DNA from: Arcticibacterium luteifluviistationis | GTDB taxonomy: Bacteria; Bacteroidota; Bacteroidia; Cytophagales; Spirosomataceae | Direction of reading: 5' to 3' | Assembly (NCBI RefSeq): GCF_003258705.1 | Contig: NZ_CP029480.1 | Location: 2,790,001-2,854,000 of the forward strand | DNA: 64,000 nucleotides | Shown here: positions 36,144 through 45,446 of the stretch, piece by piece | Layout of the letters: every line of letters starts with the position of its first letter | Numbering within the stretch: the stretch's first letter is position 1 | Translations under genes and position numbers: made by a program | Notes under the pieces: model-generated | What the model was told of the DNA's origin: nothing | The model's input: the letters and a program-made list of their open reading frames with translations, nothing else | The model's database searches: none

Positions 36144-36315
36144 TTTTGACCTATTAGCTTTTACCTCCGTGTGCCAAAACTGAAATACCAAAACTCAAGA
36201 ATTAAGACTCAGCCGGTCTAATTCATAGGCTCATCCAGTTTATGTCTAGTTAAAATTCAATTCTTTCATTCAATAGTATTATATTCATTACTACATTCGT
36301 GGAATATATTATTTA

Positions 36316-37341
36316 ATGAAAACTAAGAGAACTACGTCTTTATTCACTCTCCCGAAATGGAGAAACGCCTTACTTTTTTTGAGTTTGATTTTCATAAGCT
36401 TTAGCAGCATCCAATGTAAGAGCAAAAAAGAGCCTGAAGTTTTATTACGAGCAAGTCTTCTTTTCAATGAAGACCACACTTGGTACAAAGCCTTTATTTA
36501 TTTTGGTGAAATTCTGGAGGAACGTTCAAACGGTAGAATAAAATTAGAAGTATATCCCTCCGAACAATTAGCAAAAGAAATGGAATCACTAAGGTTGATT
36601 CAAGCAGAAGTAATTGAAATGACTATTTCGGGGTCTTTGCTTAGTAATTGGGTTGAGATAGCGGCCTTCTGCGAATTACCTTTTCTTATACAAAGTTATA
36701 AGGAGCAAGAAAAACTTATCAATGGCCCTATAGGGAAGCGAATTGAAAAAGAAATAATTGAAGGAACGGGTCTTAGACCCATTACATATTTCATACGTGG
36801 TCCACGCCAATTAACCTCCAACAGGCCTATCCGGCATCCAGACGATTTAAATGGCCTAATTCTCAGAGTACCTAGCGTTCCTTCTTTTGTTACAGCCTGG
36901 AGTGCTATGGGAGCAAAACCTACTCCAATGGCATTTTCTGAAGTATTTACTTCTTTACAGCAAGGCACTATAGAAGCCCTTGAAAATCCTTATTCGCTTA
37001 TCTTGAGTGCTGGTTTTCCAGAAGTTCAGAAGTATGTTAATGAAACTGAGCACGTCATGAGTTGGGGATATCCCTTAATAGGTGAAAAGGCTTTTCAAAA
37101 GATGCCGGAAGATTTAAAGGTGATATTTCTTGAAGCAGCTAAAGATATGCAAGCCTATGAACACAAACTGTTTATTGAAAGTGAGGTCAGTGTGAAGGAG
37201 GAATTAAAGAAAAAAGGAATGGAATTTATAGAGGTAGATAAAGCCGCTTTTGCAAAGAAATGTGAAAAGGCTATTTATGAAAGTCTCTCTCCAGAAATGC
37301 AAAAGGTCTATCAGCAAATAATTGAATCCAAAAAGGAATAA
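36316..37341 (+). CDS. dctP: TRAP transporter substrate-binding lipoprotein DctP
   Basis: This encodes 341 residues with a lipobox ending SSIQC (Cys34), so it is tethered rather than free. Typical DctP features are visible: an LRVPSVPSF segment with the ligand-contact arginine, AMGAKPTPMAFSEVFTSLQQGTIEALENP near 200-225, and a closing helix rich in lysine and glutamate. It captures a carboxylate-type ligand in the periplasm and hands it to the DctQ-DctM permease encoded next. The ligand cannot be told from sequence. It heads the operon, with the DctQ start one base after its stop. Confidence 0.92.
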   Translation: MKTKRTTSLFTLPKWRNALLFLSLIFISFSSIQCKSKKEPEVLLRASLLFNEDHTWYKAFIYFGEILEERSNGRIKLEVYPSEQLAKEMESLRLIQAEVIEMTISGSLLSNWVEIAAFCELPFLIQSYKEQEKLINGPIGKRIEKEIIEGTGLRPITYFIRGPRQLTSNRPIRHPDDLNGLILRVPSVPSFVTAWSAMGAKPTPMAFSEVFTSLQQGTIEALENPYSLILSAGFPEVQKYVNETEHVMSWGYPLIGEKAFQKMPEDLKVIFLEAAKDMQAYEHKLFIESEVSVKEELKKKGMEFIEVDKAAFAKKCEKAIYESLSPEMQKVYQQIIESKKE

Positions 37342-37342
37342 G

Positions 37343-37795
37343 ATGATAAAAAAAGCAATCGGAAAATTTCTTAAATATGGTACATTACTGAGCACTTATG
37401 CTCTGATTGCGAGCGTGGCTCTCCAAATTTACGCCCGCTTTTTTATGTCCAAAACCCCAGCATGGACAGAAGAGGCTTCTCGCTTATTCTTTCTTTATAC
37501 CATCTCGTTTGCCTCTGGATTGGCTTTGAAAGACAATTATTTTGTCTACCTCGATGTGCTTTTTGAACGTTTAAAGCCTCGCTCACAAGAAAGCCTTTTA
37601 ACCCTCATATACCTTGTTACTTTTGCTTTGTTTGGACTTATGTTTTATCACTCCGTTCTATTTGTAAAACTAGGGCTTCCCGAAACATCTTCAAGTATGG
37701 GAATATCTATGAGCATAACATTTTTCTGTATGGTAATTATGTCGGCTTCTATGGCGTATTACTCTTTTCTAGAACTATTAAAAAGATATAAATGA
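37343..37795 (+). CDS. dctQ: TRAP transporter small permease DctQ
   Basis: This encodes 150 residues from the ATG at 37343; the frame opens upstream at a TTG at 37322, but that start would overlap dctP needlessly. It has four membrane segments and the DctQ hallmark WTEEASRLFFLYTISFASGLALKDN. It forms the small permease half with DctM. Its stop overlaps the start of dctM by four bases (ATGA). Confidence 0.9.
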   Translation: MIKKAIGKFLKYGTLLSTYALIASVALQIYARFFMSKTPAWTEEASRLFFLYTISFASGLALKDNYFVYLDVLFERLKPRSQESLLTLIYLVTFALFGLMFYHSVLFVKLGLPETSSSMGISMSITFFCMVIMSASMAYYSFLELLKRYK

Positions 37796-39066
37796 TCTGG
37801 CTAGTATTTATCGTTTTCCTATTGGCCTTGATTTTAAGGTTCCCTATTGCTTTCGCTTTAGGTCTCTCCTGTCTGGTTTACATTCTTGGGGAGGGTATCC
37901 CTCTAATTGTCGTTCCTATGAAAATGTTCTCAGGAATAGATGTATTTGTACTTTTAAGCATCCCAGGCTTTATTTTAGCAGGTAACCTTATGAATCACGG
38001 AGGACTGACTGCCAAAATTATCACATTTTGTAATCACCTTTTAGGGCATATTAGAGGTGGCTTATCTTTAGCGAATATTGGTGCTAGTATGCTCTTCGCG
38101 GGTATTTCTGGTACAGCGGTCTCAGACACTGCTAGTATAGGTGCTGTGTTAATTCCTGCCATGAAAAAAGAAGGATATGACGAAGGCTTTTCTTGTGCAG
38201 TTACAGCATCATCTTCTACCGTTGGGCCAATAATCCCTCCTAGTGTACCTATGATTATTGCGGCTACATTAAGCGGATTGTCTGTAGGAAAGCTGTTTTT
38301 AGCAGGTGCTGTTCCAGGTTTTTTACTTGGAGTTGGTCTGATGCTAGTAGCTTACTTTATTTCGGTAAAACGAAATTACCCCAAACACGCCAAAAGCTCT
38401 TTAAAACAAATAGGCTCAAGTTTAATTGATACTTTTTGGGCACTACTGATGACCATAATAATTCTCTTTGGAATTATTGGCGGTGTTTTCACTCCTACAG
38501 AAGCATCTATCATCGCAGTTATTTATGCGTATATAATTGGACGGTACGTTTATAAAAACCTAAGTTTCAAAAAAGTACAGGTTATTATTTTAGACTCCAT
38601 GAAGACCTCAGCCTCCCTAATGGTTCTTGTAGGTTTTGCCAATTTATTTGGATGGATTCTCATAACCGAACGGATGCCCCAATACGTATCAAATCAAATA
38701 CTAGATTTTAGCACGAATAAATACATGGTGCTTCTTTTAATAAACCTCTTATTAATCTTTGTGGGAACATTTATGGAAACGGTGGCTGCCCTGCTCATTC
38801 TATTCCCAATCTTATTAAAAGTGGCCATTACTGTAGGTGTTGACCCTATTCATTTTTCTGTTATTGCAGTTTTAAATTTGATTATTGGCCTTACCACACC
38901 ACCTGTAGGCGTTTGCTTATTTGTAGCCTCCAGTATCGGTAAAACTTCCATTGGAACAGTGAGTAAAGCGGCTCTCCCATTTCTTTTTGTGAGTATCATA
39001 GTCCTGATATTAGTCACTTTGATACCGCAACTTTCCTTATTCTTACCTGGTTTGTTCGCAGAATAA
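37792..39066 (+). CDS. dctM: TRAP transporter large permease DctM
   Basis: This encodes 424 residues with about 11 to 12 membrane segments. DctM signatures are visible: PGFILAGNLMNHGGLT near residue 60, GGLSLANIGASMLFAGISGTAVSDTASIG near 95-120, and ASSSTVGPIIPPSVPMIIAA near 140-160. It couples uptake to a Na+ or H+ gradient. It forms one operon with dctP and dctQ, with four-base overlap at the DctQ junction. The region downstream to 39157 contains no convincing terminator. Confidence 0.93.
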   Translation: MIWLVFIVFLLALILRFPIAFALGLSCLVYILGEGIPLIVVPMKMFSGIDVFVLLSIPGFILAGNLMNHGGLTAKIITFCNHLLGHIRGGLSLANIGASMLFAGISGTAVSDTASIGAVLIPAMKKEGYDEGFSCAVTASSSTVGPIIPPSVPMIIAATLSGLSVGKLFLAGAVPGFLLGVGLMLVAYFISVKRNYPKHAKSSLKQIGSSLIDTFWALLMTIIILFGIIGGVFTPTEASIIAVIYAYIIGRYVYKNLSFKKVQVIILDSMKTSASLMVLVGFANLFGWILITERMPQYVSNQILDFSTNKYMVLLLINLLLIFVGTFMETVAALLILFPILLKVAITVGVDPIHFSVIAVLNLIIGLTTPPVGVCLFVASSIGKTSIGTVSKAALPFLFVSIIVLILVTLIPQLSLFLPGLFAE

Positions 39067-39157
39067 TCTATAACAAAGACTTTTAAGTCTGCGTATTAGC
39101 TAATTTGACGGTATCCTGTTTTAAATAATTCACATTTAATAGCTAAAAATCAACCTA

Positions 39158-39904
39158 TTAATTAGCACTAGACATGCTATTCTCTATATACCAATGTCCT
39201 TGGACTAGCCTCCATTGCGTTAAATAGTTACCAGAAAATTCACCATTATTAAAGCCTGTCCATACTCCCCTTTCCACCGCAATAGAATCTGATTTCAAAA
39301 TCTCTTCTGGAATATTGCTTGTCAAGCGAAAGCCCATGTCATACAGGTCCTGATAGTAATTAATTATATCTTGCCTTCCCTTAATTCTTTCATGGTCAAT
39401 CGGCATAATATACGCATCAGGTAAATATACAGAACCTAGTGAGTCCATTTGTCCAGCATTAAACCACCTTACAAAATTCGGATTTATATCAGAAGAACTC
39501 GCTTGGTCCACTCTATTGATTCCCGAGTTTCGGAACTCCGCTATACCAAAAAATAATGCTGCTAAAGCCAAACACAAGACAGTTACATAAACTATCGCTT
39601 TCATTTCCTTTGTTTTTAAGTTAAAAGTATTGTCAAACTTTTCAGAAAATGATGCTAGCCTATTTTGTGTCGTCTCTTTCAATGTCTCAGACTTAGTAGG
39701 AGCCTTATCCGTATTGAAAAAATCAAAATCTAGGTTGTCAAAAATCAGTTTTATGGTATAGCTTCTTGGCATGACCTCGGCAGCTTCTATTCGTTGAACA
39801 GTCCTTAAACTGACATTGCATTCATCTGCGAGTTCGCTTTGGGTTAAGCCTTTGGCTAATCGTAATTCTAAAATTTTCTTACCTAAATCCGGCTGTTTCA
39901 TCAT
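39158..39904 (-). CDS. Membrane-spanning HTH regulator with SnoaL-like domain
   Basis: This encodes 248 residues. Residues 5-65 are an XRE-type helix-turn-helix (ILELRLAKGLTQSELADECNVSLRTVQRIE). One membrane segment lies at about 98-122 (VYVTVLCLALAALFFGIAEF). Residues 130-248 resemble a SnoaL/DUF4440 (NTF2-like) fold: FNAGQMDSLGSVYLPDAYIMP, then INYYQDLYDMGF, ending with QWRLVQGHWYIENS. The layout suggests a one-component regulator that binds DNA in the cytoplasm and something in the periplasm. It lies convergent with the TRAP operon. The ligand is unknown. Confidence 0.8.
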   Translation of the reverse strand: MMKQPDLGKKILELRLAKGLTQSELADECNVSLRTVQRIEAAEVMPRSYTIKLIFDNLDFDFFNTDKAPTKSETLKETTQNRLASFSEKFDNTFNLKTKEMKAIVYVTVLCLALAALFFGIAEFRNSGINRVDQASSSDINPNFVRWFNAGQMDSLGSVYLPDAYIMPIDHERIKGRQDIINYYQDLYDMGFRLTSNIPEEILKSDSIAVERGVWTGFNNGEFSGNYLTQWRLVQGHWYIENSMSSAN

Positions 39905-40050
39905 TTATCTAAAATTCGAGACAAAGGTTATTTGAACTTAAATACTTTTCAAATTTACACATTGTATTTGATACGTCATTTGATAAATGGGATATGACAT
40001 TTGGGTGACACGACATCCTAAAACACTCACTAAAAGCAGGTTACTAAAAC

Positions 40051-40181
40051 ATAAACTCCATGAACTATAGCAAGTCCTCGTCTTGTCCGTTCGGCAGTCG
40101 GGGGATTGACAGTTATCAATTACAAATGTGCCACGACATTGTCAGTTCCCTGCCCGCGTGGCAGGCGGGCAGGGACAGACC
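40051..40181. repeat. Interspersed intergenic repeat, copy 3, with GC hairpin
   Basis: ATAAACTCCATGAACTATAGCAAGTCCTCG opens this copy (written here only in part: ACTCCATGAACTATAGCAAG), followed by GTCGGGGGATTGACAGTTAT. A second part holds a perfect hairpin at 40148-40174: CCCTGCCCGC and its complement GCGGGCAGGG. It abuts the 3' end of the S74 protein gene at 40182. As RNA the hairpin could help terminate or protect transcripts. Confidence 0.65.
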
Positions 40182-41867
40182 CTATTTCGATTCTGATTTA
40201 GTCGCAGAAACTGCAGTTGATTTCATTTCTATCATTTCTGCTCTCATTTCAGCAAAGAGCTGTAGATATTTATCATCTCTCGCAGCCAATTCTTCTTGCA
40301 TTCTTTCATCTCTAGCTGCAAGCTCTTTTTGTAGCCTTTCATTCTCTTCTTGCAGTGCTCTAGTTCTTAGCTCTAGTGCCTGTATGGCAGCAAAGCTTAC
40401 GCCATCAAAGTCTGCCGTGGCGATGAGTGTATCACTGCCTATAGTACCTAGTTCGTCTTTTCCAAAATGATGATAAAAATCCTGTGCCATAACTCCCCAG
40501 TGACGCCCTTCTGAGCGATGGTCTCCTTTATAATTCCAAGTGCCTACACGCATGGTCGCCACGCTGCTTAGTACTTGTTTTGGGTCATAAGTCAAAAAAC
40601 GTTCTTTTTTAGTGCTGTCAGAAAGGCTACTCCATGAGTTAGACTTATTGTTTAGAAATACGCCATACTTTGTAGCCGAACTCAAATTATTATCTGTATA
40701 CAAGCGATAACCATTCTCAAAACGGGCAGAAAATTGGTCTTCTGCCGTAGCTAAAAGAGAATCTCCACCAATAGCCTCAGTATTTGTGACGTAATCACTG
40801 ATTACAAAACTCCCTCGAAAACCTTCCGTGGAAATACGCGTACCTATCGCAATAGAAGCGAAGCCAGATGAAGTGGTATGATTTCCAATAGCTGTAGCGT
40901 ATTCACCAGTTGCTTCGTTATTATAGCCTATTGCAGTTGCAGAAGTAGTCGTTGCAGCCGACAACCATCCAATTGCTGTAGAATATTCTCCGCTTGCCGT
41001 CGTACGATCTCCCATTGCTGTCGAATAATCTCCTGTTGCAATGCTATAGTTTCCCATTGCCGTGGAATAGCCTCCACCCGCCAAAGTTTGGTTTCCTAAT
41101 GCAATGGAATTATCTCCAGCTGCCTCGGCATTCGCTCCTAAGGCAGCAGAATAATTTCCGGTTGATTTCGCTCTATGACCTAATGCAGTAGAGGAATACC
41201 CTTCGGCTTGTGTATAATATCCCATGGTCATTGATTCATTCCCAAGAGCCTTAGCTCCATACCCTATTGCCGTAGTTCTATTGCCATTTGCATAAACAAA
41301 ATTTCCTATTGCCGTAGACTCCGTACCGCTTGCATTAGTACTCTTGCCCATTGCCGTCGAAAAATTACCGATGGCCTTCGTATTAAGTCCAGCTGCAAAA
41401 GAATGAATCCCAATACTATCGGCATCCCAGCTCTTTTGGTTATCACTTACTGACCCTGCTCTGAATGCTGAGCGATTGGGTATCCACATCATGCGAGTAC
41501 CATTTCCATTGACTGGTGCCGTTGGAGGATTGCTAACATCGTTTGATGAAAACGTAAGACCTGTCGAATTCTCAGACCATAAGCCTCCACTGTTGGTGTT
41601 TTTTATTTCATTCCCGCTTATGCCATTCAGTTGCCAGTAATTAGAAGTACTCCCCGCTTGTGGCAGTTCTGCCCATGCTCCGCTTTGGCGATACCAGTAA
41701 GATTGTGTAGTGGTGTCAAAAACCAGTATTCCGTTTTCTGGTGTGGCAATACCCGTACGTTCAGCGGTGGTCATTTGGGGCAGCACTGTCCCTGGTAGTA
41801 TCTCGGTGCTTTGAGCCAATGTAATAAGTGGTAGAAACAACAGAACCGAGATGAATATTTTTTTCAT
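40182..41867 (-). CDS. Secreted fibre protein with YadA-head repeats and S74 chaperone
   Basis: This encodes 561 residues with a signal peptide (1-18, TLAQS). Residues 155-350 are about thirteen repeats of 14 residues, each like STAIGNxxxAxG, the YadA-head left-handed roll that forms trimers. Residues 410-500 resemble a Peptidase_S74 intramolecular chaperone (DSTKKERFLTYDP, then RHWGVMAQDFYHHFG), and the end is a coiled coil of charged repeats (ELAARDERMQ). By family it would be a trimeric surface or tail-like fibre, self-cleaved by the S74 domain; the catalytic pair is not certain here. A repeat-family copy directly follows the stop. Confidence 0.88.
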   Translation of the reverse strand: MKKIFISVLLFLPLITLAQSTEILPGTVLPQMTTAERTGIATPENGILVFDTTTQSYWYRQSGAWAELPQAGSTSNYWQLNGISGNEIKNTNSGGLWSENSTGLTFSSNDVSNPPTAPVNGNGTRMMWIPNRSAFRAGSVSDNQKSWDADSIGIHSFAAGLNTKAIGNFSTAMGKSTNASGTESTAIGNFVYANGNRTTAIGYGAKALGNESMTMGYYTQAEGYSSTALGHRAKSTGNYSAALGANAEAAGDNSIALGNQTLAGGGYSTAMGNYSIATGDYSTAMGDRTTASGEYSTAIGWLSAATTTSATAIGYNNEATGEYATAIGNHTTSSGFASIAIGTRISTEGFRGSFVISDYVTNTEAIGGDSLLATAEDQFSARFENGYRLYTDNNLSSATKYGVFLNNKSNSWSSLSDSTKKERFLTYDPKQVLSSVATMRVGTWNYKGDHRSEGRHWGVMAQDFYHHFGKDELGTIGSDTLIATADFDGVSFAAIQALELRTRALQEENERLQKELAARDERMQEELAARDDKYLQLFAEMRAEMIEMKSTAVSATKSESK

Positions 41868-42442
41868 ATTTAATCGTGATTTATTTTGTCTTAAAATATA
41901 TCACTGAATGACCATTCAATAGGAAATCAAATTAATTTTAAAGAGGTTTTTATTTAACGGTAATTGCCCGCAGCACCTAAATGCGGCGACTACACTTTAA
42001 ATTGTTTGTGATATTTCCATATTTTGCCCAAACTTCTACAGAAAAAACTCCATATATTTTAGCATGCTTTTATTGCCCCCCATTTCGAATGAGCTTAACT
42101 CAAAGTTTTTAAGGATTCATTTCAATGAATAGGGACTACAATGAGCTGTAAAAACGAATACTTATCCCATTGTAGACACTTGCTCAATTACGTTTTCGAG
42201 TTTAATCTCCGTATAAAAAAACTTCTCAGAAAGGGTATTTTCGGATAATCTAAATTTATGCGTTCACTAATACCGTTAAATAAAACATGACCAATACCCT
42301 TTAGAACACGTGACTTAATGCCTTATTTTGCGGATATATAGGCACAGAGGCTCTATTTCAATGGAATAAAGAATCGACACCGAATTTTAAGAACTTCTTA
42401 TTACATGTACTTTCCTCTCATAATTTTAATAAAAAAAACGAA
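41868..42442. other. Intergenic region, nothing recognised
   Basis: The 575 bases between the divergent S74 gene and the lipoprotein gene at 42443 have no coding frame I trust, no strong hairpin and no copy of the repeat family. Both leader regions must lie here, but no promoter could be assigned with confidence. The sequence GCCTTATTTTGCGG at about 42319 resembles the one near 33772. Confidence 0.4.
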
Positions 42443-42931
42443 ATGAAATCATTACTTATAGCAATTATCGGCTTAACCCTTTTGACAAGCTGCGAAAAGA
42501 AAGAGGCCGACGCAATTCAGCAAGAAAATGCTTTTTCCTTCAAAATTGACGGGCAGGAATATGCACCACTTCCTGTCAATGTTGATATTCAGAATTTATC
42601 TGAAATACCATTCGTAGGAATATATGGCGAATTTGGTACGGAAGAGTCACTATTTCTAACAATCAGGCAAGATGTTCAACCAGGAACCCATTCCATTGAC
42701 CTCAGTAATAAACTAGGAGAAACGCAGTCGCAAGCTAGGTATTTCTATCCCTCATTATCTACTCCAGATGTTGCCAATTCTGCTGATGCTATAGAAGGTA
42801 CACTAATAATTAAAACGAATGATACTGACAACAGGCGAATGTCAGGTACGTTCTTTTTTGACACTTTTCAGATAGAAAACGACGACCCTATTTTTCAGAT
42901 TACTGATGGCGTTTTTGACGTTTCATATTAG
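42443..42931 (+). CDS. Small lipoprotein of unknown function
   Basis: This encodes 162 residues with a lipobox ending LLTSC (Cys17). The mature part is beta-rich, starting with a charged linker, then FSFKIDGQEYAPLPVNVDIQ and later GTLIIKTNDTDNRRMSGTFFFDTF. This is a pattern seen in Bacteroidota lipoproteins that resemble DUF6252-type proteins, but I am not sure of the family. It is probably outer-membrane anchored. The decayed S74 remnant follows directly. Confidence 0.7.
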   Translation: MKSLLIAIIGLTLLTSCEKKEADAIQQENAFSFKIDGQEYAPLPVNVDIQNLSEIPFVGIYGEFGTEESLFLTIRQDVQPGTHSIDLSNKLGETQSQARYFYPSLSTPDVANSADAIEGTLIIKTNDTDNRRMSGTFFFDTFQIENDDPIFQITDGVFDVSY

Positions 42932-42934
42932 TAA

Positions 42935-43360
42935 ATAAGTGTAACACGAACATTTGCTGGTCAAGCGTATATGTGAAACGGTAACATGACCATTGGTGGT
43001 ACATTGACCCAAAACTCAGACCAAAGATTAAAGAAAGATATTGTCGGGCTAACTAATTCAGCTAACAAAATAGAAAAACTTAATGGCTATCATTATAACT
43101 GGATTGCGGAAGACCGTGACCAAGCTTTACAGACTGGGCTGATTGCTCAGGAAGTAAAAGCTTTATTCCCTGAACTGGTCTCAACTAACGATGAAGGTTA
43201 TCTATCTGTAAATTATATTGGTTTGATTCCTCATTTAATTGAGGCCAATAAGAATAAAGATGCCGATATTAAAAAACAAGGAGAATTAATTGAAAAGCTA
43301 GGCGAACGACTTTTAGCTTTAGAAAATCAATTTGGAAACACAAAAACAGTATCAAACTAA
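42935..43360 (+). pseudogene. 5'-truncated remnant of an S74 fibre gene
   Basis: The open part from ATG at 42986 encodes 124 residues: SDQRLKKDIVGL, then HYNWIAEDRDQALQTGLIAQEVKALFPELV, the Peptidase_S74 chaperone core, plus a coiled-coil tail. Before the ATG, the same frame reads a plausible FAGQAYM, then a TGA at 42974-42976, then NGN, which continues the family sequence. No signal peptide or head domain precedes it. I infer a decayed C-terminal remnant of a fibre gene, possibly a relative of 40182-41867. It may still be translated from 42986 but would lack its substrate. Confidence 0.7.
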
Positions 43361-43395
43361 AAGACTACTGTCTATTTCTATTGAGCCAATCACAC

Positions 43396-43427
43396 AAAAC
43401 ACCACCATTACTGGTGGTGTTTTCTTG
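43396..43427 (+). terminator. Intrinsic terminator after S74 remnant
   Basis: A perfect 12-pair stem, AAAACACCACCA with TGGTGGTGTTTT, around a TTAC loop, lies 35 bases after the stop of the S74 remnant and ends in TTTTCTT. Confidence 0.85.
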
Positions 43428-43524
43428 CTAAATGAGCTTTTAGTTATCATTCCCTTGGTCAAAAATCAAGATTACTCCCTCTAGATAATTTTCAGTATCA
43501 AAAAGCTAGTTTGCCTAAAATGGT

Positions 43525-44346
43525 CTATTCAAAATGATAAACAAAAGTTGGTACTGTAGTTTTTGCAATAAGACTTTCACTCACACTTGGCTTCAGAATA
43601 CCATCTAAAAAGCCTCTGTGGTGAGAAGCAACTACCAGAGCAGTATTTTCATGTGTCTCTGAAAGTTCTAGAATAGCTTTTTCTACGTTATTAGAACGTA
43701 CAGACGTTATATTAAACTTCTCATTAGGAAAAGCCTTTTTCATGTCTTCTATCAGTTTACTGTTATCAATCAAATCTAGCTGTTTATCAGAAGAGACATT
43801 GACCAAGTTTACTTCGGCTTTCAGTTTTTTGGCTATGCCAAACACTTCTCCCAATATTTCCTTTTCGTCATACTCTAATTCAGTGGCGTACTGAATTTTA
43901 TCAATAGTGATAGATTTTGCCAATTCAGGAACCACCAGCAGTGGAATTTTGATATTATTGATAACATACTCCGCAGTGCTACCAATCAATTTATCTAAAA
44001 AACCTGTTGCACCAGTTTTGCCCATAATCACAAAATCAGCTCCCTCTTTTTCTACTAAACTTTTAATACCTTCTGCTACACTTCCTGTGCCTAACTTATA
44101 AGTGGTACGTACACCCTGCTCCTGAATACTTCGAGCTTTGGCTGCCAGTTTATCATCAAATTGTTTTTCTCTTTCTATGCCTAAATTGATAACCATTCCG
44201 CCTGGCATATTAGGATCTACATAAGTCGGCGAGGAGCAATAGAGTATAATAATTTCAGATATATGTTTTTTGGCTATAGAAATAGCCATTTCTTCTGCTT
44301 TAGAAGCACCTTTAGAGAAATCGGTAGCTAGTATTATCTTTTTCAT
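43525..44346 (-). CDS. Tandem universal stress protein (two Usp domains)
   Basis: This encodes 273 residues made of two Usp domains (about 1-140 and 145-273). The first holds the ATP-binding motif VIMGKTGATGFLDKLIGST, G-2X-G-9X-G-S/T; the second reads VVASHHRGFLDGILKPSVSE, where the first glycine of the motif is missing, so nucleotide binding there may be lost. It is a cytoplasmic stress protein; precise partners are unknown. It is monocistronic, with a terminator-bounded remnant convergent downstream. Confidence 0.9.
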   Translation of the reverse strand: MKKIILATDFSKGASKAEEMAISIAKKHISEIIILYCSSPTYVDPNMPGGMVINLGIEREKQFDDKLAAKARSIQEQGVRTTYKLGTGSVAEGIKSLVEKEGADFVIMGKTGATGFLDKLIGSTAEYVINNIKIPLLVVPELAKSITIDKIQYATELEYDEKEILGEVFGIAKKLKAEVNLVNVSSDKQLDLIDNSKLIEDMKKAFPNEKFNITSVRSNNVEKAILELSETHENTALVVASHHRGFLDGILKPSVSESLIAKTTVPTFVYHFE

Positions 44347-44645
44347 GTCTTTTCCTTTTGTTCATTCGAAGGTTGTAAAATATTAGACACTAATTTATGA
44401 TTTTGAACAGGTTTATATATGACTTTAATAAACCGTATTGTCTATCGGAGGCCAAATCAAACTTCCACTCCTTAAAGATAGAAATATTGAAGCTCACTTT
44501 TTAGAAACACCATGGGAGCTGATTCTCCGATGTATTAAATAGATAAATCAACTTTACTGTTTATCAGCATCTTGTATACTGATATTACTCATGTTATTAC
44601 GGCTGTACATTGCATTACTTTGTTATAACAAAACAAAGAAACAAA

Positions 44646-45026
44646 ATGGAGAAGGCATATTTATCAGACTTACATAAAGACCATAAAACATGGCAAGAGG
44701 CATTAGCATTTTATGCTGATGATTTAACTATTCTTAAAGAACGCCTTTCTGAGGTAAGCATTAAGAATACGGACCAAGAAATCAAAAAGACTGTGGAGCA
44801 ATTCCAAAATCAGTTTATCATCCAAGAAGAACAAATCGATATTCTAAACCATGACATTCAGATTTCAGAAGATGCTATTGTTGAAAATATTAAAGAAAAC
44901 CCTGTAGCTTCTGACCACAGGAAAATGAGTGAAAAAACAGATTTAGCAGATAGAATGGAGACATTCAAAAAGCTATTTGTTGAAATGAAAGATACGTTCA
45001 ACGATTTTGTTGGGAAAAATTTATAG
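44646..45026 (+). CDS. Small coiled-coil hypothetical protein
   Basis: I start at the ATG at 44646 (MEKAYLSDLHKDHK), giving 126 residues; an upstream TTG at 44610 adds residues unlike any protein N-terminus. It is almost wholly charged helix: KTVEQFQNQFIIQEEQIDILNHDIQ and DRMETFKKLFVEMKDTFNDFV. It is cytoplasmic, with no membrane segment. A 14-bp palindrome TTTGTTATAACAAA lies 14 bases before the start and may be an operator. Its function is unknown. A perfect terminator follows at 45051. Confidence 0.72.
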   Translation: MEKAYLSDLHKDHKTWQEALAFYADDLTILKERLSEVSIKNTDQEIKKTVEQFQNQFIIQEEQIDILNHDIQISEDAIVENIKENPVASDHRKMSEKTDLADRMETFKKLFVEMKDTFNDFVGKNL

Positions 45027-45050
45027 CATAAAAGTGTAGCATATTTCTTT

Positions 45051-45079
45051 AAAAAGAAGACCTCCTGGGTCTTCTTTTT
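45051..45079 (+). terminator. Strong intrinsic terminator
   Basis: AAAAAGAAGACC and its complement GGTCTTCTTTTT form a perfect 12-pair stem with a five-base TCCTG loop, ending in a T-run. It is 25 bases past the stop of the coiled-coil protein gene. Confidence 0.9.
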
Positions 45080-45122
45080 GCTTTTACATAAACAAGCATT
45101 GGCAAATCAATACCTATTCACA

Positions 45123-45172
45123 CTTAATGTATTATAACAAATTCTCCCTGTTTGCCGCTAAGCAAAGACATC
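45123..45172. repeat. Interspersed intergenic repeat, degenerate copy 4
   Basis: Only the left end is recognisable: CTTAATGTATTATAACAAATTC, after which the sequence departs from the family. The rest of the 45080-45446 intergenic region holds no other recognisable element. Confidence 0.45.
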
Positions 45173-45446
45173 CCCCTGATTTATAAATATTCATTAAACT
45201 AATTTAAAAACAGTAAGCTCAACACTTATACCAAGACTGAGTAAAATCCGATTTCTCCATAGCTAGGCGGAAAGGTAGGTTTAACCTCGTATATTCGTCA
45301 ATATGCCTTCAAACGCATATTAGATTAAACGAATCATAAAGAAAGCTTATCAAAACTTCGCAGTAAAATCAACAATTAAAGCAAGCTTAATAAGGGTCTG
45401 AGAACTTGCACCTGAAAACTGAATAGATAAGCAACAAACTAAAACA

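Noticed and set aside
40890-41390. 42-base periodicity considered as a CRISPR-like or satellite array
   Set aside because: The periodicity is explained by the 14-residue YadA-head repeats of the encoded fibre protein.
42941-42976. GTGTAAC near 42941 considered as a third copy of the ECF promoter
   Set aside because: The second box and the 15-base spacing are missing, and the region reads as decayed S74 coding sequence.
44619-44632. 14-bp palindrome TTTGTTATAACAAA before the 44646 gene
   Set aside because: Too short and AT-rich to call an operator on sequence alone; mentioned with the gene.
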